NCBI RefSeq assembly: GCF_001647675.1
Contig: NZ_CP015594.1
Span: forward strand, 2,674,314 to 2,738,313
From: Acinetobacter sp. NCu2D-2
GTDB taxonomy: Bacteria > Pseudomonadota > Gammaproteobacteria > Pseudomonadales > Moraxellaceae
Direction of reading: 5' to 3'
Length of the DNA: 64,000 nt
In this document: piece by piece, positions 27,653-36,457 of the stretch
How the letters are laid out: every line of letters starts with the position of its first letter
Numbering within the stretch: position 1 is the first letter of the stretch
Made by a program: the position numbers and the translations under genes
Notes under the pieces: generated by a model
Told to the model about the DNA's origin: nothing
The model's database searches: none
Seen by the model: only the letters and a program-made list of their open reading frames with translations

Positions 27653-28597
27653 ATGTCAGCATTCTTCGTATTTACACAATGGATTCAAAAAACCTTCGCG
27701 CTCTGGGTGATTCTTTTTGCAGGAATTGCCTTGATCGCGCCAGACTTATTTATCTGGCTGAAAGCCTATATTCCGTGGTTACTCGGAATTGTCATGCTCG
27801 GTATGGGCATGACCATGACTCTGAACGACTTTAAAGGTGTATTACAAAGCCCGAAAGCTGTGTTAATTGGTGTAGCAGCACAATTCATGGTGATGCCAGG
27901 ACTGGCATTTTTACTTTGCAAATTGATGCAACTGCCTCCAGAAATTGCAATCGGGGTGATCTTGGTGGGATGTTGCCCAGGGGGGACAGCATCAAATGTC
28001 ATTACTTATATGGCAAAGGGTAATACCGCACTGTCAGTTGCCTGCACTTCAGTATCCACATTGCTTGCACCACTTTTAACACCTGCGATTTTCTATGTAT
28101 TGGCTAGTCAATGGATTGAGATCAATGCAGGTTCGATGTTTATTTCGATCCTTCAAGTGGTGCTGTTTCCTATTATTTTGGGTCTTATCATTCGTGCCTT
28201 ATTAAAAACCAAAGCGGAAGCGTATGTTCAGGTGATGCCTTTGGTTTCGGTTGTGGCGATTGTCGCGATTGTGGCAGCAATTATTGCAGGTAGTAAGGCA
28301 CAAATTTTGGAATCAGGTCTACTTATTTTAGGTGTGGTCGCACTGCATAATGGACTCGGTTATTTGGTTGGGTTCTGGGCAAGCCGATGGATGAAGTTGC
28401 CTTATGCAGACTGTAAAGCGGTAGCCGTTGAGGTCGGTATGCAAAACTCAGGTTTGGGTGTGGCATTGGCAGCAACACATTTTGTAGCATCACCACTGAC
28501 TGCTGTTCCAAGTGCAATCTTTAGTTTATGGCACAATATTTCGGGTCCAGCCCTAGCCACATATTGGGCAAGTAAAGCAGATAAGACTGAAGATTAA
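27653..28597 (+). CDS. Bile acid:sodium symporter (BASS) family transporter
   Basis: This inner-membrane protein of about 314 aa has nine or ten helices. Family blocks are [35 protein letters not shown] (in pieces [12 protein letters not shown] and YMAKGN) and [15 protein letters not shown]. Related proteins carry organic anions such as pantoate or bile acids with sodium; the substrate here is unknown. Starts at 27635 (TTG) and 27641 (ATG) are also open; the ATG at 27653 has GGAC at the right distance. Confidence 0.85.
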   Translation: MSAFFVFTQWIQKTFALWVILFAGIALIAPDLFIWLKAYIPWLLGIVMLGMGMTMTLNDFKGVLQSPKAVLIGVAAQFMVMPGLAFLLCKLMQLPPEIAIGVILVGCCPGGTASNVITYMAKGNTALSVACTSVSTLLAPLLTPAIFYVLASQWIEINAGSMFISILQVVLFPIILGLIIRALLKTKAEAYVQVMPLVSVVAIVAIVAAIIAGSKAQILESGLLILGVVALHNGLGYLVGFWASRWMKLPYADCKAVAVEVGMQNSGLGVALAATHFVASPLTAVPSAIFSLWHNISGPALATYWASKADKTED

Positions 28598-28622
28598 TCT
28601 GATTGATACATACAGATTCAAT

Positions 28623-28650
28623 AAAAAAGCCTGCATCTGCAGGCTTTTTT
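28623..28650. terminator. Bidirectional terminator between the BASS and YtjB-like genes
   Basis: GCCTGC-ATCT-GCAGGC hairpin with A6 and T6 flanks, between convergent genes. Confidence 0.9.
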
Positions 28651-28662
28651 AGTTCAAATGAT

Positions 28663-29934
28663 TTAAGACGCTTTCGATTGCTTGGATTTTAAAATCTCAG
28701 TACGGAAAGTTTGCGCCAGTTCAGCTGTGGTTGCGTCCATACCATTAAAGACAAAGGCATGACGGGTTAACACGTTGGTAGGGTTTGGCATGCTCACCAA
28801 TTCAAAATGATCGGCAACGTCTTTGAGTAAGGTGTTTGGCACATGTAATGCACTTTCTTTTGCCACCAGATGTTGTGTAAGTCGTTCAGCAGCCTGACTT
28901 GAGCTGAGCTGCATTTCTTCAATTGCAGAGGAAATCGCACTACGCGTTTGCAAGACAAAACGCTTTTCTTCACGGTAGCGTTTGTAGAGCACCTCAGACA
29001 AGAGTTGGAATACAGAACTGATCATGGTTAAGCAGGCGAGGGCATTCGGCTTATCTGCACAAATACTGATGGTTGCGCCTTTCTCATCAAACTTATGTAA
29101 AGTCCAAATATCAGCACTATTTAATTTGTAATGTTGAATACATAGCTCAGTCGCTTTATTTAGGAAGATCTGACATAAATTAAAATAAGGTACAGAAACA
29201 GTTTTGTTGACCGAATCTAAGAGTTGCTTTGGATCGTAGTATTGAATATTTAAAGACAAACTTGGTGCATCGTTGACTTTCGCTTTATCGTCATGCGCTT
29301 TTGGTTTTTGCTGAGCTGCTTGTTGCACCTGAGCAATCATTAATGCTGCATTATGTTTTTCTTGTTCTAAAGCTTGGGTCAAGGTCTGAATTTCGAATTT
29401 CAGACGTGATTCATTGTTGATGCGCGCCAGATATTCACTGCGGCTTGGACGAGCAATCGCACGGTATGCCAACCACAATAAAACATGAATCAAGAATGAG
29501 AATAAAATAGCGACCCATTGAGTACGTAAGATTTCCCCAATACTTGGCTCAATCAGCGTGATTTCAATCAGACCGACTTTCTTTTCATTTTGCAGGGCAT
29601 CGCGAACGAAAACGTCCCCTTCACGGGTTTTGGTTAAGCCGCCCGTTGCCAAGACTTGATTGTTCGCGTCTAAGATTCGAATAGAGGCCACGCTAGGGTT
29701 CGTCGCATATCGATTGGCCAAGAGTGCAAGTGAGACACGGTTAGCGGGTTCAAGTTCCGATAAGCTGTCTGTCACCAGTTGACTGGTGATGAGCTGACCC
29801 TGACTTGCACGGTTTTCATTAAGTTGGTGAGTCGTTGCTAATACCAATAAAAAGGTATGAAAAGCAAAACTTACTATCAGTAGGCTAGCAAATAGCCCTT
29901 GTCTAGGCGCATTCAACGTAAACTTCCAAGGCAA
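28663..29934 (-). CDS. Membrane protein, N-terminal part AhpA/YtjB-like
   Basis: This 423-aa protein starts with a hydrophobic helix (about residues 14-34) and a periplasmic domain of about 100 residues with an LDANNQVLATGG block. A second helix follows (about 138-160), then a coiled-coil stretch rich in Gln/Glu and a large cytosolic C-terminal domain I do not recognise. The N-terminal half resembles YtjB/Smp (AhpA), which sits next to serB in E. coli; here it is divergent from serB. It is about twice the length of E. coli YtjB (214 aa). The start is probably TTG, as no ATG occurs before a stop. Confidence 0.7.
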   Translation of the reverse strand: MPWKFTLNAPRQGLFASLLIVSFAFHTFLLVLATTHQLNENRASQGQLITSQLVTDSLSELEPANRVSLALLANRYATNPSVASIRILDANNQVLATGGLTKTREGDVFVRDALQNEKKVGLIEITLIEPSIGEILRTQWVAILFSFLIHVLLWLAYRAIARPSRSEYLARINNESRLKFEIQTLTQALEQEKHNAALMIAQVQQAAQQKPKAHDDKAKVNDAPSLSLNIQYYDPKQLLDSVNKTVSVPYFNLCQIFLNKATELCIQHYKLNSADIWTLHKFDEKGATISICADKPNALACLTMISSVFQLLSEVLYKRYREEKRFVLQTRSAISSAIEEMQLSSSQAAERLTQHLVAKESALHVPNTLLKDVADHFELVSMPNPTNVLTRHAFVFNGMDATTAELAQTFRTEILKSKQSKAS

Positions 29935-29993
29935 TTCTATTCAAATTCGATTATGATTCTTACAATAGTTGTAGCTCAGACCCGAGTCAATTC

Positions 29994-31217
29994 ATGCGAG
30001 AAATCATTCTTATATCATTCTTAGGACCTGACCAGCCTAATCAATTTACACGATTAATGCAGGTACTCTCCGCTCATTCCTTACAGATTCTAGATGTGGG
30101 ACAAGCGGTTATCCATAACCAACTGACTTTAGGTATTGTTGTATCGTCTGATGACCAAACTGCAACAGCATTAGCCATGAAGGAAATCCTGATTCTAGCA
30201 CATGATATCGGGTTAACAGTGCGCTTTAAACCAATCTCCGCAACTGTTTATGATCAATGGGTAAAAGAAGGCGGTCGTACACGTTATATCGTGACAGCTT
30301 TGGCACCTGAATTAACGGCATCGCACTTACAAGCTGTAACAAATATTGTTTCAAGTCAGGGCTTTAATATTGAAACAGTCACACGTCTTTCTGGTCGTCC
30401 TGAATTGGATGGTTCAAGCCAAGGCCCACGTCGTGCATGTGTTGAATTTGGACTCAAGGGTCAAATGCTCGATGCTGCGGCAATGCGTGCAGCATGTTTA
30501 CGTCTATCGACTGAATTAAATGTCGATGTTGCGGTACAAGAAGACAATGCGTATCGCCGTAATCGCCGTTTAGTTTGCTTCGATATGGACTCAACCTTGA
30601 TTGAGCAAGAAGTGATTGATGAACTTGCCATTGAGGCAGGGGTAGGCGATCAAGTTGCAGAGATTACAGAACGTGCCATGCAAGGCGAGCTTGATTTCCA
30701 AGCCAGCTTCCGTGCCCGTGTTGCGCTACTCAAAGGTATGGATGCTTCAGTGCTTCCTAAAATTGCTGAACGCCTCACCATTACTGAAGGTGCCGAACGT
30801 TTAATCTCAACATTAAAATCATTGGGTTATCGTACCGCCATTTTATCAGGTGGCTTCCAATACTTTGCTGAATATCTGCAAGCCAAATTAGGGATTGATG
30901 AAGTCCATGCCAATATCTTGGATGTTCAAGATGGCGTGGTCACAGGTGAAGTCAAAGGTCACATTGTTGATGGCGCGCGTAAAGCTCATCTTTTGACTCA
31001 AATTGCAGAAGAAATGGGTATTTCACTTGAGCAAGCCATTGCAGTTGGTGATGGTGCCAATGATTTACCAATGCTCTCTATTGCAGGTTTAGGTGTGGCA
31101 TTCCGTGCGAAACCTTTGGTGCGTCAAAATGCTAATCAAGCGATTTCAAGTGTTGGCTTAGATGGTGTGTTATATCTATTGGGTGTACACGATAAAGACC
31201 TGAACCGTCAGGCATAA
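29994..31217 (+). CDS. serB: Phosphoserine phosphatase
   Basis: This 407-aa HAD-family enzyme performs the last step of serine synthesis. The N-terminus holds ACT-like regulatory repeats (about residues 1-190). The catalytic HAD domain has motif I CFDMDSTLIEQEVIDELA, with nucleophile Asp, motif II ILSGGF and motif IV AVGDGANDLPMLS. The length matches the long ACT-containing SerB of pseudomonads. It is divergent from the YtjB-like gene and has a downstream terminator. Confidence 0.95.
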   Translation: MREIILISFLGPDQPNQFTRLMQVLSAHSLQILDVGQAVIHNQLTLGIVVSSDDQTATALAMKEILILAHDIGLTVRFKPISATVYDQWVKEGGRTRYIVTALAPELTASHLQAVTNIVSSQGFNIETVTRLSGRPELDGSSQGPRRACVEFGLKGQMLDAAAMRAACLRLSTELNVDVAVQEDNAYRRNRRLVCFDMDSTLIEQEVIDELAIEAGVGDQVAEITERAMQGELDFQASFRARVALLKGMDASVLPKIAERLTITEGAERLISTLKSLGYRTAILSGGFQYFAEYLQAKLGIDEVHANILDVQDGVVTGEVKGHIVDGARKAHLLTQIAEEMGISLEQAIAVGDGANDLPMLSIAGLGVAFRAKPLVRQNANQAISSVGLDGVLYLLGVHDKDLNRQA

Positions 31218-31234
31218 GCACCGATCACATCACA

Positions 31235-31262
31235 AACGCGTCCCTTGAGGCGCGTTTTTTAT
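31235..31262 (+). terminator. serB terminator
   Basis: AACGCG/CGCGTT stem with an inner GC-rich loop, followed by T6. Confidence 0.75.
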
Positions 31263-31627
31263 TGCAACACGCAGATTAAAATGAAACTGTGAATCGGTTA
31301 TCAGGTCGTAAAAAAGCGATTAAGTTGAACGGAAAATAATTATTTTAGGTCAAAAAAACAGGGTATTTTTTTGTAATGACACGCCAAGTCTCATGTGGCA
31401 AATGTTCTAGAAAATCTCAAAAAATAAAAAATGTAATGACAAAATAATATCGCGACAGAATGTGTCGTGGCTATAGATAAGAGGACTTTTCTTCATGCAA
31501 AAACGCAGCATAATGCTTGCATAGAGATAGAAATCAACACATTCCATTTGAGTATTTACGACATTCAATAGGCAATGCGAACGACGAAAATCGTAGACAT
31601 CATTGTGTATTGGACGGAGGGGATTTT
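31263..31627. other. Gene-free region upstream of the small membrane protein
   Basis: This AT-rich stretch contains two copies of TGTAATGACA (31372 and 31431), a CGACA/TGTCG hairpin (31453-31467) and a nine-codon mini-frame MQKRSIMLA (31495-31524) preceded by AGAGGA. It may be a promoter plus leader; nothing larger is supported. Confidence 0.4.
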
Positions 31628-31963
31628 ATGTTAACAGCGAATTTAGCAACCTTAGTTGGCTTCGGTTTATTGGCTGTAGCTGTGTTTGCTGTGTTGTTAT
31701 CGCCTTATCGCCGCTGGTTAAGCTATATGGTTGCAGGCATGTTGGTTTGGGGATTAATCGAGATGATTCGTTTCGGTACCCAAATCCTGTTTGAACTACC
31801 AATGACCTATAGTTATCTTGCTGCATTGACCACTGTGATGATGGTGGTGACTTTACTATTATTACGTGAAGACCGCCGTGCAGAACGTGCTTTGGCGAAT
31901 CGCCACTGTATCGAACATACTCCAGTGTATGAAGATGATCAGCAGCAGTTACCAAGCCGATAA
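31628..31963 (+). CDS. Small inner-membrane protein, 111 aa, unknown function
   Basis: The ATG at 31628 has a strong GGAGG site and starts MLTANLATLVGFGLLAVAVF. Three hydrophobic helices follow at about residues 5-24, 32-52 and 58-78, and then a charged cytosolic tail (REDRRAERALANRH...). I do not recognise the family. A longer frame to 31517 lacks a ribosome site and would put charged residues before the first helix, so it is rejected. A UUCG-loop terminator follows. Confidence 0.75.
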   Translation: MLTANLATLVGFGLLAVAVFAVLLSPYRRWLSYMVAGMLVWGLIEMIRFGTQILFELPMTYSYLAALTTVMMVVTLLLLREDRRAERALANRHCIEHTPVYEDDQQQLPSR

Positions 31964-31983
31964 AATTTATAAAATAACAAGAT

Positions 31984-32007
31984 AAAATGCACCTTCGGGT
32001 GCATTTT
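31984..32007 (+). terminator. Terminator with UUCG tetraloop
   Basis: AAAATGCACC-TTCG-GGTGCATTTT followed by T-rich sequence. Confidence 0.85.
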
Positions 32008-32103
32008 TCATTTGTAAAATATCATACAAAGACCATGCTCAGAGGGGCATGGTTTATGCTAGGATACCTGTCAATTTTCATACAATTACAATAGGCATAA
32101 TTC

Positions 32104-32583
32104 ATGAAACTGTCGTCAATTCCTGTCTTAAAACTTCCTTTGGTTGATGTCAGCACAGATCCGCTCGATTTATTGGTTGCAGGTCTTGCACTTCGCATGA
32201 AGCAATTGGCGCGTACCAGCCCAAAATTTGTAGAATTGGTGCATGAACGCCATTTCCGTATCCAAATTGGGACTGACTTGGGTGTTGCTCGTCAAATTAT
32301 TGTAAATAATGGACAGATTGATACAGTTTCAGGTGCACCTGAACAAGCGGACTTTATTTTGCAATTTGCTGATAGTGAGCAAGGTGTAAAAACATTGTTA
32401 AAAGGCGATCCAACTGCATTTATGACAGGCATGCAAAATGGCTCAATTAAAATGGAAGGTGATTTTGGTCTATTGGTTTGGTTTAACCAAGTGGCGAAGA
32501 TGATTCCACCAAAATTGCCAAAACCTGTGAAAGAAAAATTGAAAATTGCACGGGCATTTATTAAAGAAAAAACAGGTAAATAA
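32104..32583 (+). CDS. SCP2 sterol-binding-domain protein
   Basis: This 159-aa soluble protein spans mostly one SCP2-like lipid-binding domain (about residues 40-135). Visible pattern: FRIQIGTDLGVARQIIVNNG, FILQFADSEQGVKTLLKGDPTAFMTGMQNGSIKMEGDF in pieces (LQFADSEQG, GSIKMEGDF). Relatives bind acyl chains or help ubiquinone synthesis (UbiT/UbiJ type), but the specific role is not clear here. Its original terminator has been split by an IS insertion. Confidence 0.8.
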   Translation: MKLSSIPVLKLPLVDVSTDPLDLLVAGLALRMKQLARTSPKFVELVHERHFRIQIGTDLGVARQIIVNNGQIDTVSGAPEQADFILQFADSEQGVKTLLKGDPTAFMTGMQNGSIKMEGDFGLLVWFNQVAKMIPPKLPKPVKEKLKIARAFIKEKTGK

Positions 32584-32584
32584 A

Positions 32585-32660
32585 AAAATCTTTCATCTCA
32601 CCTTATATTTCTCCCTATGGGAGAAAAACAAAGAGGGTGTCAATCACGATGAAAGATTTT
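32585..32660. repeat. Nested inverted repeat downstream of the SCP2 gene
   Basis: AAAATCTTTCATC (32585-32597) pairs with GATGAAAGATTTT (32648-32660), and inside it TTTCTCCC/GGGAGAAA forms a second 8-bp hairpin. It is either a structured 3' region or a small dispersed palindromic element. Confidence 0.55.
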
Positions 32661-32725
32661 GACCAATAAAAAAGCCCTCATTTGAGTAATGCCAGTCAGT
32701 TAAGCAAAAAAAGTTAAAATACTGT

Positions 32726-32757
32726 AAAAAGAGCGTATGTAAATACGCTCTTTTTTT
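32726..32757 (+). terminator. Terminator inside the IS left end (copy 1)
   Basis: AAAAAGAGCGTA/TACGCTCTTTTT hairpin and a T7 run that abuts the transposase ATG directly. It blocks read-through from flanking genes and leaves no room for a Shine-Dalgarno site. Confidence 0.85.
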
Positions 32758-34061
32758 ATGAATTTATCTCAGAATTTAGATTTAACATTAAAACAAACCC
32801 TACCTTCACTTTCACAATTCAGTGAATTGATTGATTTAAACTGGATTGAAGATTGCTTAAACCAAACAGGTAAAGCATCAATTCGAAAAAGAAAACTGCC
32901 TGCTGAACATGTTGTTTGGCTGGTAATCGGACTTGCTCTATTTCGAAATCAACCGATTTGGTATGTGGTTCAACAATTGCAACTTGTTTTCGGTACGGCA
33001 GAATACTGTGTACCGAGTGCATCCGTACAAGCAAGACAGCGCTTAGGCTTAGAGCCCATGAGTGCTTTATTTTCGACATTAAGTCAGGCATGGTTTAAAG
33101 ACTCACAACAACAATATAGCAACTTTCACGGTCTATGCGTTTGTGCTGTAGATGGTGTGGTTTGGTCTATGCCTCATACAGAAGAAAACTTTAAGCACTT
33201 TGGTTCATCCAAAGGCAAAACAGCAGCTACCCCTTACCCACAAGTCAGAGCGACTTGCCTGGTGAATACCAATACACATGAAATGATTGATGCCCAAATT
33301 GGCAGTATGGATCAAGGTGAATTAACCTTAGCCAGTCAATTAAAAGCACCAGTTCGCAGTATTACCCTATTTGATCGTGCTTACTTCTCTGCTGATTTTT
33401 TAGTGAGTTGGCAATCTCAGGCAGAAGAGAGTCATTGGTTGATGCGAGCAAAGGACAACCTGCGTTATGAAGTGATTCATCATAATGCGGCCCATGACTT
33501 TCAGATCAAAATGCCTGTTTCAGCAAGAGCAAAAAAGATAAATCCGTCATTGGGTGACTATTGGGAAGCACGTTTAATTGAAGTTGAATATGCAGGAAAA
33601 ATAAGACGTTACATTACATCATTAACAGATTCTGAAGTTTATCCATTCAAAGACCTTGCAATGCTTTATATCCAGCGTTGGGAAATAGAAATGTGTTATC
33701 GGGAAATTAAAAGTGATTTACAGGATGCAAGAATTTTAAGAAGCAAACAACCTGATTTGGTCTATCAAGAATTGTGGGGGTATTTATTGCTTATAATATC
33801 TTAAGAAGACAGATGAGGTTTATCGCTGAACATGCAAAGGTGAGTCCTTTAAGGATCAGTTTCCATATTGCATCTATGAGTATTATCAATATCTTAAGGC
33901 ACACACCTTTAGAATCAGCAGGAAATCTACCCAAACATTTAGCACAATTATTTGAACAATCTAAAATATTTGTATTACCTGAAAAAAGGCAAAGGCAATG
34001 TCCGCGAGTAGTGAAAATTAAAGCACAAAAATATCCAAGAAAATGCCAGTCAATTTCTTAA
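32758..34061 (+). pseudogene. IS4-family transposase, frameshifted at a G run
   Basis: The DDE transposase frame matches copy 2 exactly up to about residue 340 (near 33776-33780), where this copy has five G instead of six. The first frame then stops at 33804 (348 aa), while the C-terminal 95 residues continue in another frame (33774-34061). The catalytic blocks VDGVVWSMP, LFDRAYFSADF and the Y-REIKSDLQ motif are all before the break. The product loses the C-terminal helical region, so it is probably inactive unless slippage on the G run restores the frame. Confidence 0.9.
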
Positions 34062-34099
34062 CTGACTGGCATTACTCATTTGAGGGCTTTTTTATTGAA

Positions 34100-34540
34100 T
34101 CACTCTACTTCTAAATTAAACGTCACTGGTCCATCATTGACCAAATGCACCTTCATATCTGCAGCGAAGATACCAGTCTGCACATTGTCGAATTGTGATT
34201 TAGCATACTCGACCAATTGTTCATAAAGTTCTTTTGCGGCACTCGGTGGCATCGCTGGACCAAAGTCAGGACGTAGCCCTTTTTGTGTTTGTGCCATGAG
34301 TGTGAACTGCGAAACAAGCAATAAACCGCCACCTGCTTGAGTGACATTCCAGCCCATTTTTCCATCTTGGTCATCGAAGCAACGATATTTTAAAATTTTA
34401 TCGATCAGCTTTTTGCCTTTTTCCAAGTTATCTTCTTTACCTAAACCGAGAAAAACCAAAATACCGTGATCGATTTGACCTGTGATTTCACCATCGACCA
34501 CCACTTTTGCTTCTAACACTCGTTGTAATAATGCACGCAT
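34100..34540 (-). CDS. dtd: D-aminoacyl-tRNA deacylase
   Basis: This 146-aa enzyme removes D-amino acids mischarged to tRNA. The N-terminus MRALLQRVLEAKVVVDGE and the catalytic motifs SQFTL and NDGPVTF (the cross-subunit GP motif) are intact. Full length. Its stop lies 15 bp beyond the IS copy 1 right-hand target duplication, so the IS disrupted the terminator this gene shared with the SCP2 gene. Confidence 0.94.
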   Translation of the reverse strand: MRALLQRVLEAKVVVDGEITGQIDHGILVFLGLGKEDNLEKGKKLIDKILKYRCFDDQDGKMGWNVTQAGGGLLLVSQFTLMAQTQKGLRPDFGPAMPPSAAKELYEQLVEYAKSQFDNVQTGIFAADMKVHLVNDGPVTFNLEVE

Positions 34541-34759
34541 TGAATTTGTTCACAGACTGAATTAAACCAAAGTCGATTGTAGCAAAACTCATTTTTAAAT
34601 AGCGGACGAATAATTTTTGATAAATATATGAAATTAAATTGATTTCATTATAAAATCTAGTAAAACGATTGAAATAATAAAAATAAGCTGTTTTACCAAT
34701 TTAAAACTTTCACGTAGTTTAGCACCTGCAGGAAAGGTATTAAATTGAGAGATTTAACA

Positions 34760-36277
34760 ATGTTTAAGCGTTCTTTACTCGTTGCAATGCTTGCAGCAGT
34801 GACAGCAGGCACACAAGCGGCACCATTAACCAAAGACAATGGTGCACCCGTTGGCGATAACCAAAATTCGATTACCGCAGGTGAGCATGGCGGTACCTTA
34901 TTACAAGACGTGCAGTTGGTACAAAAACTACAACGTTTTGGCCGTGAGCGTATTCCTGAGCGTGTGGTTCATGCGCGTGGTGTAGGTGCATATGGTGAGT
35001 TCGTTGCCACTAAAGATTTATCAGATCTTACATTGGCTTCTCTATTCAAAGCCGGTACAAAAACACCTGTATTCTTACGTTTCTCAACCGTAATTCATGG
35101 TAAAGGTTCACCAGAGACTTTACGTGACCCACATGGTTTTGCAGTTAAATTCTATACGCAAGAAGGTAACTGGGACTTAGTGGGTAACCAAACACCGGTG
35201 TTCTTCATTAAAGATGCGATCAAGTTCCCTGACTTTATCCATGCGATGAAACCAAGCCCAATTAACAACGTGCAAGATGCGAACCGCGTATTTGATTTCT
35301 TATCGAGCCAACCATGGGCAACCAATATGCTCACTTATGTATACGGTAAACAAGGTGTGCCAACCAGTTTCCGTGAGCAAGACGGTTTCGGCGTGCATGC
35401 GTACAAATTGTATAACGATAAAGGCGAATACAAATACGTGAAGTTTAACTTCCGCTCTAAGCAGGGTGTGAAAGGTCTGAACGTTAAAGAAGCAATGGAA
35501 CAGCAAGGTAAAGATTTCAATCACTTGACCAATGATCTTTATAAAAACATTAATGCGGGTAACTTCCCGAAATGGGATTTATATATCCAAGTTTTAGATC
35601 CTAAAGATTTAGATAGCTTCGATTTCGATCCACTTGATCCTACTAAGATCTGGCCGACTGATTTAGTGCCAGAGAAAAAAGTGGGTACCTTGACATTGAA
35701 TCGTATGCCGAAAAACTTCTTTAATGAAACTGAGCAATCAGCATTTGCACCAGGTAACTTGGTTCCAGGCATTGAACCTTCTGAAGACCGCTTACTTCAA
35801 GGTCGTATCTTCTCGTATTCAGATACACAAATGTACCGTTTAGGTGCGAATCATCAGCAAATTCCAGTGAACCGTCCAATTGTTGCGGTGAACAACAATA
35901 ACCAAGATGGTTCAATGAATGTGAGCGAGCGTGATTCTGATGTGAACTACGAGCCAAGCCGTATTGAACCAAAACCTGCAACTGAAAAAGCACGCGCTGT
36001 ACAAACACCATTGATGGGTACAGTTCAGCAAAAAGGCGTGAAAGAGCAAAACTTCAAACAAGCAGGTGAGCTATACCGTTCTTACACAGCAAAAGAGAAA
36101 GATGACTTGATCATGAACTTGGCTGCTGACCTTGGCAATGTGAAGGATTCAGAGACCAAACACATCATGTTGTCTTACTTCTATAAAGCTGACGCGGACT
36201 ACGGTATGCGTATGACCAAAGCTGTTAACGGTAACTTGGCAACAGTAAAAGCCAAAGCGGCAATGCTTAAAGACTAA
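34760..36277 (+). CDS. katB: Catalase with signal peptide (KatB-like, periplasmic)
   Basis: This 505-aa monofunctional haem catalase has a Sec signal (MFKRSLLVAMLAAVTAGTQA, cleaved near AQA-AP), so it detoxifies hydrogen peroxide in the periplasm. The distal His is in RVVHARGVGAYG, the Asn region is in FAVKFYT...GNQTPVFFI, and the proximal haem Tyr is in RIFSYSDTQMYRLG. It is followed by a secreted ankyrin protein, like katB-ankB of Pseudomonas aeruginosa. An upstream TTG frame start is rejected in favour of the ATG at 34760. Confidence 0.9.
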   Translation: MFKRSLLVAMLAAVTAGTQAAPLTKDNGAPVGDNQNSITAGEHGGTLLQDVQLVQKLQRFGRERIPERVVHARGVGAYGEFVATKDLSDLTLASLFKAGTKTPVFLRFSTVIHGKGSPETLRDPHGFAVKFYTQEGNWDLVGNQTPVFFIKDAIKFPDFIHAMKPSPINNVQDANRVFDFLSSQPWATNMLTYVYGKQGVPTSFREQDGFGVHAYKLYNDKGEYKYVKFNFRSKQGVKGLNVKEAMEQQGKDFNHLTNDLYKNINAGNFPKWDLYIQVLDPKDLDSFDFDPLDPTKIWPTDLVPEKKVGTLTLNRMPKNFFNETEQSAFAPGNLVPGIEPSEDRLLQGRIFSYSDTQMYRLGANHQQIPVNRPIVAVNNNNQDGSMNVSERDSDVNYEPSRIEPKPATEKARAVQTPLMGTVQQKGVKEQNFKQAGELYRSYTAKEKDDLIMNLAADLGNVKDSETKHIMLSYFYKADADYGMRMTKAVNGNLATVKAKAAMLKD

Positions 36278-36392
36278 TACTTAGTCTTAGGAATTGGTGA
36301 CTAGGGTCTTGAAATCACCTCCGAAAAGTCCTGTAGAACTCTAAACCTTTCCTGCACCCTAGGGAGAGTTTTACAGGCATCCTGTTTTTTTT
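36270..36392 (+). promoter_or_regulatory. Hairpin array between catalase and ankyrin genes, attenuator-like
   Basis: Hairpin A: AAGACTAA/TTAGTCTT spans the catalase stop codon. Hairpin B: GGTGA/TCACC (36296-36319). Hairpin C: a 13-bp stem CCTGTAGAACTCT/AGAGTTTTACAGG (36330-36377). Hairpin D: ACAGG-CAT-CCTGT followed by seven more T (36373-36392). C and D share ACAGG and cannot form together. D looks like an intrinsic terminator, C like its competitor. Confidence 0.55.
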
Positions 36393-36457
36393 CTCATTTT
36401 CTGATACTCTGTGCGCCCTCCAGCGTATTTGTATCTCGATTTCTGTTGGAGCTCATC

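Larger units (their letters stand above)
32687..34074 (+). mobile_element. IS4-group insertion sequence, copy 1 (frameshifted), 1388 bp
   Basis: Perfect 18-bp terminal repeats, TAATGCCAGTCAGTTAAG and its complement, bound the element and resemble the ends of IS4 itself. The 10-bp target duplication CTCATTTGAG flanks it at 32677-32686 and 34075-34084. Removing the IS restores a terminator hairpin GCCCTCATTTGAGGGC with A and T runs. The right end carries an extra inverted copy of the end sequence (34042-34052 pairing with 34063-34073). It is one base shorter than copy 2. Confidence 0.95.

Noticed and set aside
31517..31627. N-terminal extension of the small membrane protein to 31517
   Set aside because: No ribosome site, charged His-rich extension, and a strong GGAGG site in front of the internal ATG.
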